Shown here: positions 56,771-64,000 of the stretch, piece after piece
How positions within the stretch are numbered: position 1 is the stretch's first letter
Layout of the letters: the number at the start of each line of letters is the position of its first letter
Origin: Endomychus coccineus
Taxonomy: Eukaryota; Arthropoda; Insecta; Coleoptera; Endomychidae
DNA length: 64,000 bases
Reading direction: 5' to 3'
Assembly: GCA_958510875.1 (NCBI GenBank)
Contig: OY294067.1
Span: 266,326,180-266,390,179 of the forward strand
Made by a program: the position numbers and the translations under genes
Notes under the pieces: model-generated
Seen by the model: only the letters and a program-made list of their open reading frames with translations
Told to the model about the DNA's origin: nothing
Database searches by the model: none

Positions 56771-58970
56771 CACCGAAATAAGACCGAAAAGGGGTGATTC
56801 TCTGATGAAAATTAAGAGGGTCGTTTGTATAACATTTTGTGGAAAAATACCCCTGAAACGTTACGCCCCTTCAAGTAATTCAAAAATTTTCTTCTTTTTC
56901 ATCTTCCCTGTATATTGTGCTAAAGAAACGAAACTTGGTGAACATTATCTGCCAATAGAACTACACTTTTAAATTTTTTCAGTTCTGTATTATTTTTGTA
57001 AGGAGAACTCTTAGAACTTTTTTTCGATAAAAATATTTTCCTTTAAAAAACACGTCTAAGAAGCGCCATTCATTTACTAACTTTTTGATCTCTTCAAGTT
57101 TTCTCGAAAAGTTAAGGATTTACGAGAAAAAAATAAATGTATTTCGCCATAATATCTAGAAAGCGGGATTTTGCAATGTCAATTATTGTTTCTTTTTCTT
57201 AAGTTTTATGATTTTGTGTGGAAAATATTAGTTGATAGACCAAAATTATGGTTAACTATTCGAATTTAGAAATGGCAGATATGCATATGCATACATATGG
57301 GCGTACTAACGGTAATGCATTGGAAGCGCAAAGACTTTATTCTAAACAGTACCCATCATACTACGTTCACAAATATTGACCAATGCCTGCTGGTACTTTT
57401 GAAAAGAGAAGTTATGACTGCCCAAACCGAGAAGTTAGAACTGACGCTGTAGAAGAAGCCGTACTTAATTCAATAGAAGAATTCCCAGAAGATAGCTCGT
57501 GTCCTACATGTAAGCCATTCTGTAGTTTTTAGAATTTCAAAAGAACAGTTGTATCCCTATCTTCTTCAACGGGTGCAGGCGTTACTGAATCGTTTTTTGT
57601 CAATGGCTTATTAATATGATAACCTAAGCACCACAGTTCTGAAGAAATATTTTATTTACTGACGAGGCGAATTTCTCAAAAGATTATATTAGAAATTTTG
57701 TTAACAATCACATTTGGGCTGAAGAGAATCCTTATGGCTTTTTTGAAGGAAATCATCAGTATGAGTTTTGATTGAATGTGTGGCTCGGAATTATTGACGA
57801 TCATCTAATTGGTGCCTATTTTCTTCCACTACGATTAGATGGTGACTCATATTGTCATCTTCTTGAAGAATTACCTGTTCTTCTTGAAGACGTTACCAGT
57901 CAACTTGGGCGACATTTATGGCTTATGCACGACAGTGCGCCAGCCCATTTTAGTATACGTGCAAAAAGTCACTTGGATTAGGTATATGCCAATCGATGGA
58001 GGAGGACTTGTAAACTGTCCAGCCTGCTCTCCTGACCGTAATCCTATGGATTTTTTCATGTGGGGATATCTGAAATCTTTGGTATATTCAAGCACAGTGT
58101 AAAATTAGATGATTTGCGAAACCGCATTGAATCGGGGTATGAAGCGATAGAAATTCCCCAGGAATATTTCAACGCATACGCAATTCTATTAGAAAAAAAG
58201 TAGATGCTTGTATTGAAGCAAAAGGCGATCACTTTCAACATTTTTTGTACATTGTATTGTCAATATTCGACATGTTCTTGTTTTTTGTTAAATTGTTATA
58301 ACATTAATTTATTCATCGTTTGTTCCCTTTTCTTAGTTCTAAGCTTCTTAGCCTAGTAGAATCATAGGTTAACTATTCGGTTGACTACTGTTTAATAAAA
58401 TGTTATTTAATATGAGCCCTAATGTTCCCAACTTTTCTCAATCATTATCTTTCCAAGTTACTCAGAAATTAACTGACCCAACTTCAACTAACCTAACCAA
58501 GTGAAAAATCTAATGTTGAATAATTTCAAAACAATACATTTGAAGAAAATGGGCCGCTATCAACACCTTTATTTAATCAGTTTTACAACTTACCATGGAA
58601 ATTCGTTGCAATACATTGTTTTTTCTCGTGAATCATTAACTTTTCGAGAAAACTTGAAAAGATCAAAAAGTTAGTGAATGAATGAGGCTTTTTAGACGTG
58701 TATTTTAAGAGGAAAAAGTTTTATCAAAAAAAAAGTTCTAAAAAAAATGTTTCAGGGGTTGATCATTTCAACTCCTTGAAAAAATTTCAAACAGTGTAGT
58801 TTTATTGACAGATAATGTTCAGCAAGTTTTGTTTCTTTAGCTTAGTATATAGGGAAAATTAATTTTTTGGAGATGTATAACTTTTCAGGTTACGGTTTTC
58901 CCAAAAAAAAATATATACCAAAGACCCCCTTAATTTCCAGTAGAGAAACACCCCTTAAATTTTTTCGGTG
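56771..58970 (+). mobile_element. Mariner-like element with about 390-bp inverted termini
   Basis: The left end (56771-57150) and right end (58600-58970) are imperfect inverted copies. Both start CACCGAAA and share GAACATTATCTG, ACGTCTAARAAGC and ACTAACTTTTTGATC followed by TCAAGTTTTCTCGAAAAGTT. TA dinucleotides stand near each edge, but the exact duplication is not certain. One transposase pseudogene lies between. Long termini and a neighbouring element of related protein but unrelated ends (54095-55987) show two different families inserted side by side. Confidence 0.82.
57251..58285 (+). pseudogene. Mariner-like transposase in the 57-kb element
   Basis: N-terminus: YSNLEMADMHMHTYGRTNGN and ALEAQRLYSKQYPS (DUF4817-type), then VRTDAVEEAVLNSIEEFPED. 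Catalytic domain: FTDEANFSKDYIRNFVNNHI with aspartate at 57661-57663, LNVWLGIIDDHLIGAYFLPL (57774), LWLMHDSAPAHF with aspartate at 57931-57933, CSPDRNPMDFFMWGYLKS with aspartate at 58049-58051. All three acidic residues survive. The second-to-third spacing is about 39-41 residues, measured across one frameshift, longer than in classic mariner (34). C-terminal text continues VDACIEAKGDHFQHFLYIV. A stop after HLD, a frameshift and a decayed linker prevent translation. Confidence 0.85.
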
Positions 58971-59684
58971 TATAAGAGAATGATAGACAATATGTTCCTA
59001 CCATTACACTGGTATATTATATTCATTCCATTATATTCAAACTTCAGGAAGACAACTCCGAGATTACTTAAATATTAATGGCAGGCATACTGAATATAGA
59101 CGACTCAGATCTATGCAACTAAGTGGTGCATTTATTAAAGAGGAGTTGATATTTTTCTATCTGCAGAGATCCAAATTGCTAAATCTAATCTCGGTTCCAG
59201 TTCCTCTCATTATTTCCACTAAATAAAACGTTAAATACATTTAGATGAATGATTTTTTATTCTTAAATGAAACATTGACCCTTAACTTCACCCAGCATGT
59301 TAATCCAAATTTGAAGGAAACCTTATGGTCTTTTAAGATTCAGGTGGAACTTTTCTCCTGGATTTTGAATAGAAGCTTGATATGAGGTCCTGTATCTTAC
59401 TTCTAACTTGAGGAATCCTCGACTAATCATATTATTACCTACTGTTTATTAGAAATAACAATATTTGAACCATCTTCTAACATATTATGATAATGGAAAT
59501 GGAACCAAATAACCATAATAAATACATGATGATTTATCGATATTTGGTGCATTTGGTTCAGTGACCGGAAACATTGCATGCCTAGGGCAAGGTCTCGTAA
59601 CAATTTTAAATAGAAATGCATTAGTGAAAAGTTTAAAGTCAGCGAATTAGTGTGCGGTTTCGAGCGAAAACGTCAAAAACTCAC
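58971..59684. other. No gene seen; first intron side
   Basis: Non-coding. Contains the GTGAGT donor (minus strand, 59684-59679) of the signal-peptide exon. Confidence 0.4.
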
Positions 59685-59763
59685 CAGGATAGATTTCCAA
59701 GTTCCCGGAAGCACAAACACTACATGATAACACGATGACAATACATATGAAGGTGAATTTCAT
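59685..59763 (-). CDS. Signal-peptide first coding exon
   Basis: The minus-strand ATG (59763-59761) begins MKFTFICIVIVLSCSVCASG, a textbook signal peptide (basic n-region, hydrophobic core, small residues at the presumed cleavage site after the CAS/ASG run). It continues NLEIYP and one base of the next codon. It ends at a consensus donor, GTGAGT. Upstream ATGs in the same frame (to 59871) lie in what is probably 5' UTR; I chose the inner ATG because the hydrophobic core follows at once. It is on the strand of the NPDC1-like exons 20 kb away and could be their first exon. The phases require at least one more exon between (this one ends in phase 1, the 39396 exon needs two bases before it). It could also be a separate secreted-protein gene. 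Confidence 0.5.
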
Positions 59764-60624
59764 ATTGTGTACGTCTACTCGGTTCGCTCCATATGTTTCT
59801 AGAGATCTTCCATTTTCGAAACTAATCAATAACATACCGAGTTTTCCATTGGATCGGGACGCGTACGTCACTAGAGCTTTTGAGCTTTCCCGGCGGGCAC
59901 CGACAGACTACAAAATGCTAAAATTTTCATTCAACGAGTGAATTCAACACATTGCATTCACACGCACATGCGCCACATATTCCCTTCGATTACGAATATT
60001 TATGTACTTCATGTTGATAATAGTAGTTGTGTTATCATAATAATTAGTTCCTTTTTGATAGCGCCATATGTACTTACATGAAAACGCGTATGAGGCGCTG
60101 TATTAGTTATTCGTCCTTTGGGGGCAAATCACAAGGTCAATTATAAATAAATAAACGTAAACGAAACGTATGTTGTTTTGGGCTGATATCTTCAGACAAG
60201 TTGTCTATGTCTTAGTTAATATAGATCAACAGCAACGTGTTACGTTAGCGGTAGAACCTACCGTTTCATCTGTATTACTCCATCATCGGTCACAACCATC
60301 ATTAATATGCACTGCCTTTTCCATATTGCCTCCAATTTTTAGCGGCAATAAAATACTGTCTCTTGGAGATTATCAACCACACGGGTTTATCATTTAAGTA
60401 GCGTTTGAACGATTTTTTCAGGTTTCACGATCACACATGAATGTGTGCAAATCATTTTAACCAATTTGTTCACCAAACTTGGAACAAATCTTTTGTTCAT
60501 GTTGAGTACACGATAATCAAGTTGTTGTAATGATGTGCCAATAATAAGTAGCCCTAAGAGAAAATGTCCAAAGATATGAAAAAATTATTCCTTAAGATTA
60601 TTAGGTGTCAAAATGAAAATACTA
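59764..60624. other. Upstream of the signal-peptide exon; no gene seen
   Basis: Holds the presumed 5' UTR and promoter of the minus-strand exon. GC content is higher at 59840-59920 (around CCCGGCGGGCACCGA). No TATA box could be assigned. The 75-codon + frame at 60170-60397 has no recognised domain. Confidence 0.3.
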
Positions 60625-61450
60625 ATGGTTATTCCGCAGAAGGGTGTAGGATGGATAGTAAGAAGTTGACGGGCCTGGGTTTCTTCTTTGGAAGAAGGCC
60701 AGAGCTCTAGTTTATTGATTTATTTATTTGAATGAATTTTTCTGTTCGACGAATTTCTCTTTGTTAAATAAAAGAGATTCGTATTTTAAAAATCATAACT
60801 CCCAAAATTTACATTGAATCGATTCAAAACTTTTACATTAAATTTAAGTTAATTTAAAGCTGCTTTTACCGGCAATAAAATTCTGTCTTTCGGGTTCATT
60901 ATCTAAGTAGGGTCCGAATAATTTTCTCAGTACCCTACGAGAAAATGTCCAGATTTGAAAAAATTATTAGCTGTCAAAATGGAAATATGGTTATTCACAC
61001 AGAAGGGTGTAGCTCTCAGAATGGATCTTTCGAATCCTTTTGTGCTATTCCTTTTTTGCAATCTGTTTTTCCAGGAGGGTGCCCGTATTATCCTTTATTT
61101 ATTTCTAAAATCGTTAAAAAAAAGTCCTAGCGTGAAAACTCCTTCACCACAGTATTTTTCATCGAATGCAACTCTGAATAAATCCGTCTGTTTGTCGATC
61201 ACAGGATACTTGTCCACACGATAACTCAAAAACGAAAGGTTCTAGCATATTCAAATTTTGACGTTTTCTGTTCGGTTGTAAGACCCGGTCCCCGTTCAAA
61301 TGTTCAATTTGTTGGGATGGATTGTAAATAAGTTGACGGGCCTGGAGGCCAGAGTTCCAGTTTACTGATTTATTTATTTAAACGAAGTTTTCTATTCGAC
61401 GAATTTGTCTTTGTTAAATAAAAGAGATTCATATTTAAATAATCGCAACC
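60625..61450. repeat. Dispersed repeat, two partial copies in tandem
   Basis: Two consecutive partial copies (60625-60930 and about 60945-61450) of the repeat at 53310-53900. Both have AGAAGGGTGTAG and TTGACGGGCCTGG, and the second has CACACGATAACTCAAAAACG. Head-to-tail arrangement suggests unequal exchange or repeated insertion. No protein recognised. Confidence 0.75.
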
Positions 61451-61590
61451 AAAAACTGCCCGGAAAAATTTTGACCGACTTAGGCCATCAAAATCGGTCC
61501 CTACCGGGTTTTTTTATTTGCGTTTTAGACAGAAAATAAATACACGCAAACAACCAACTCACATTAAGATTATTTATTGAATATATTATA

Positions 61591-61963
61591 TTACTCATAT
61601 GGAACGTTTATTATAACTATTTTATATTTATAGTTGCAGTTTGTACAGTTATTAAACATAGGCTGAACTCTACCTGAAAAGTCATTCTCTTTGTCACTTC
61701 CCCCTCTAAATTTATCTGTTATGTTACCTGAATAGTTAGCGACGTTATTGCTGTTTTCTTCTTCGGCAATAATACTAATAGTATTTATTAGCAGATTCCT
61801 CTTTGTCACTTCCCCCTTTAAATATTTTATCTGGTATGTCTACTTTATTTGTAAAATATTCCTCTATATATCCTTCGGCAGCGGTTGAGGATTTCCATCT
61901 CCCATGCATCTTTACTAACTCTGGTGGTGTCCCGCTCACCTGGACATCATCATCACTGTCCAT
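61591..61963 (-). pseudogene. Internally deleted Crypton tyrosine recombinase
   Basis: The minus-strand frame from 61963 starts MDSDDDVQVSGTPPEL, which looks like the acidic Crypton start, and passes within a few residues to KMHGRWKSSTAAEGYIEEYF, the C-terminal motif with the presumed catalytic tyrosine (compare HGGWKSNSVAEGYIE at 1.45 kb). The central part with the arginine box and HxxR is missing. After NKVDIPDKIFKGGSDKEESA the frame stops. A second overlapping frame (61809-61591) repeats a similar phrase, KFRGGSDKENDF, and ends with QPMFNNCTNCNYKYKIVI, a plausible C-terminal tail. No active recombinase can be made. Confidence 0.75.
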
Positions 61964-62289
61964 TTTAAATATTTTTAATTTTTTTTTAGCGATAAGTAGG
62001 TATCAAACCGGAGTAAGTGGTGAATCTCTGACTTTTGTCACAATAATAAACAAACAGTGATTGTCAAGGAAACGACTTCATGGGCAATAATATGGTAATC
62101 AAAAATTGTGCATTTATAAAAATTCCTTAATTTATGATAATGTTGATTGCGATTTCAGAAAAAATAGTATGTATACCTCGTAGTAAAAGCACATTCCCAG
62201 ATTTCAATACTTGTTGGCCTCGGCTTAACGTCTCGGCCAACAATTTACATTGTCGTCCGGGAATGTATTGCTTTCACTACTAGATACAC

Positions 62290-62510
62290 AATGTACTATT
62301 CCACGCAAGAAATAATGTTTAAGACGCGAAATTCACTTTTTTCCATGTTTACAAAAATCTTCATTGTTGCTTGCTTTCGATGGGTGTCAAAACAGAACTG
62401 AATGACATATCAGTCTGAAAATGTTAATGCGTTCTAGTTATATATGGTACCTCACAAATGGGATTTTCGATTGTGGCGCCATCTGTTTTATTTTTCAGGG
62501 ACTTTTCACT
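62290..62510. repeat. Dispersed 210-bp repeat, copy 2
   Basis: Same family as 19230-19440. CCACGCAAGAAATAATGTTT opens it, GTGGCGCCATCTGTTTTATT and TTTTTCAGGG close it. About 20 bp of insertions relative to copy 1. Confidence 0.8.
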
Positions 62511-62519
62511 TTGCCCTCG

Positions 62520-63830
62520 TATTTACTGAAATTTTATTAAGCCAAAGTAGTTGTTTCTAATAGATCCTTAAAATGAAACTCCAGATTTTTAACAATAATT
62601 TATTTTAATATAATAATAATAAAATTATCACTAAGTAAATAAATATGGCAGTGTTTACATGTATAATGCTGTAAATTAATACCAAACAATTAGCTCTAAC
62701 AGTTTGGGATTCGAAGGTCATAATATCGAAGATATAAGGTACTATTAATACTATATTATGTTTCAATACAGGTATTTCTTTTATTAGGCATCTCTAAACT
62801 TATAACTAAAGGATATCTCTTATTAGGTACCTAATTCATCAGTAAGTCATAACACGAATATTGATTTTAAGATGTTCTTAAATAACGGCAAAATATCGAA
62901 ATCGTGAGTAAAACAGTAAATAATTCATTCAAAGCCAGATCCGCACATGCAACTGTATGGTATGCATACATATTTAACGAAACAAATGTTTTTAAATAAA
63001 AAGTACGCATGTATAAGCAGAAATTGGCAGGTATCGAAGATATGCAAACCAATTCTTTTACTGTGGTCAGATTGTCTCATATTGAAACGTGTCAGTACTT
63101 TATAATTCAAGTGATGAGCTCCACCCTAATATCCAAAAATAAATTGTTCATTCGACATAATAAAATGTTGCTCTCATACTCCCATGAAGATAAGGACGAA
63201 ATGTGTCTTGCACAAGGTTAGCTGGCTACTTTTTTAACAAACTTCTACTATAAAAATCTGACTGCATTAATTGGCATCGTATTACACCCTTAAATAATAA
63301 AAAACGGAGTTCTGGATTGTTAGACTTTACAATAATACTTTAAACCGTTTTTATAAGTAATAGGATATCAAATCAGACTTGATGTAGAATATATGATTGC
63401 ACTCTTCAAGTTTTCAGAACAATCGCTCTTTCAAGTTATGAAGAATTTAGGCAACAAATTTAATTAGTATTTTGTTATTGTTTTTTGGTAGGAGTGTGTA
63501 CCCTGTAGCTAACAACTTTGTGATAATTTGCTTGAGCTTTTGGAGATACCTGTTGATGAATGACTCAATTTTAGTTACCAACATTTCATTGGCTCACGGT
63601 TTCGGCCGATTTGATCGATAGTTGTTATCGTATTGGCAAAATATTACACTTTTTATAGTTGAATATTTTTTTGGTAATTTGGAATATTTAGCAAATTGAA
63701 TTTCACTGCAAATATTTGGTGTGGTGAATAACACTTTCTAAAACAGATTTGGAAAAAAATATTTGGACATATCAATTTTGCATTTAAGCAGCAATTCAAA
63801 GACTTCTGCTTCTACCGTCATAATTTCTAT
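62520..63830. other. No gene seen
   Basis: AT-rich. Small frames at 62867-63221 overlap on both strands and show no domain. Confidence 0.4.
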
Positions 63831-63834
63831 AAGC

Positions 63835-64000
63835 ATCCTTATATCTTGAATAGTAAACTTCCGTGGATAGCTAATCTTGAGAATTTCTAGCTTCCGGATG
63901 GATTCCGCGTCACAATAGCACGACGTTTCGCCAACCGTTACAGGTGACATCTTCAGAGCAGACTTGAGGCTTGAACTGATTCAGTTCTACCCTGAAGATG
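63835..64000 (-). mobile_element. Penelope-like element terminus, cut by the window edge
   Basis: 63835-63975 match 50390-50540 (TATCTTGAATAGTARACTTC, ATCCGGAAGC-type, TTGAGGCTTGAACTGA). It is the same PLE family's end. It contains a hammerhead-like core on the minus strand (63922-63956), and the last bases (CCCTGAAGATG) start a second core on the + strand. The PLE body would lie beyond 64000. Confidence 0.75.
63922..63956 (-). ncRNA. Hammerhead-like core in a PLE terminus
   Basis: Minus strand: CTGAAGA, stem II candidate GTCACC/GGTTGGC around TGTAAC (one bulge), then GAAACGTC. It has all invariant hammerhead boxes including a GTC triplet. Stem III is reduced to the self-complementary ACGT, so a dimer would be needed. 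Confidence 0.42.

Noticed and set aside
1..64000. CRISPR array or bacterial contig
   Set aside because: Regular repeats found are 136-201 bp tandem units without spacers, and genes have introns; the sequence is eukaryotic.

Overview
The window reads as an AT-rich, intron-bearing, transposon-dense piece of an insect nuclear genome. The evidence is strong eukaryotic splice sites, a galactose-1-phosphate uridylyltransferase exon with an AATAAA signal behind it, CCTAA/TTAGG-type repeats (the canonical insect telomere unit), and remnants of transposon families common in insects: mariner-like, hAT, Crypton, Helitron, Penelope-like, copia, and jockey/CR1/R1-like LINEs. A beetle would fit, but the sequence does not prove the order. 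There is no bacterial-style operon, CRISPR array or rRNA gene.

Host genes are few. The 3' exon of GALT (Leloir pathway) lies on the + strand at 28157-29178. On the - strand two exons in matching phase (38798-39396 and 35517-35805) encode an acidic, Pro/Tyr-rich extracellular stretch followed by one membrane helix. I tentatively call this an NPDC1-like type I membrane protein. A signal-peptide first exon at 59685-59763 (-) may be the start of the same gene. If so, the gene spans more than 24 kb with transposon-filled introns, and at least one middle exon and the 3' end were not found.

Layout. 0-5 kb: mariner-like C-terminus, a MITE, a hAT/BED-like exon and a decayed Crypton, then featureless AT-rich DNA. 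5.9-8 kb: nested inverted repeats. 9.5-13.3 kb: a foldback element interrupted by a mariner-like element, a palindrome, and a mariner-like pseudogene with an in-register 201-bp duplication. 14.7-18.7 kb: Helitron helicase fragment, Penelope-like element (PLE), and a second foldback element carrying a 155-bp tandem array. 20-25 kb: two hAT insertions with visible 8-bp target duplications, a mariner-like pseudogene, and a third hAT-like MITE. 26.5-29.7 kb: copia remnant, GALT, LINE remnant. 33-42.6 kb: LINE remnants, the NPDC1-like exons and mariner-like fragments. 42.8-43.7 kb: interstitial telomere-type repeats. 44-52 kb: PLE remnant, a 3.4-kb double inverted repeat and another PLE. 54-59 kb: two mariner-like elements with recognisable inverted termini. 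60.6-64 kb: LINE-like repeats, an internally deleted Crypton and a PLE terminus cut by the window edge.

Most of the window is therefore a graveyard of mobile elements around one clear metabolic gene and one probable membrane-protein gene. The most intriguing structure is the recurrence of hammerhead-ribozyme-like cores (CTGAAGA, stem, GAAAC) at or near PLE ends, and a family of large foldback elements that carry internal minisatellites.
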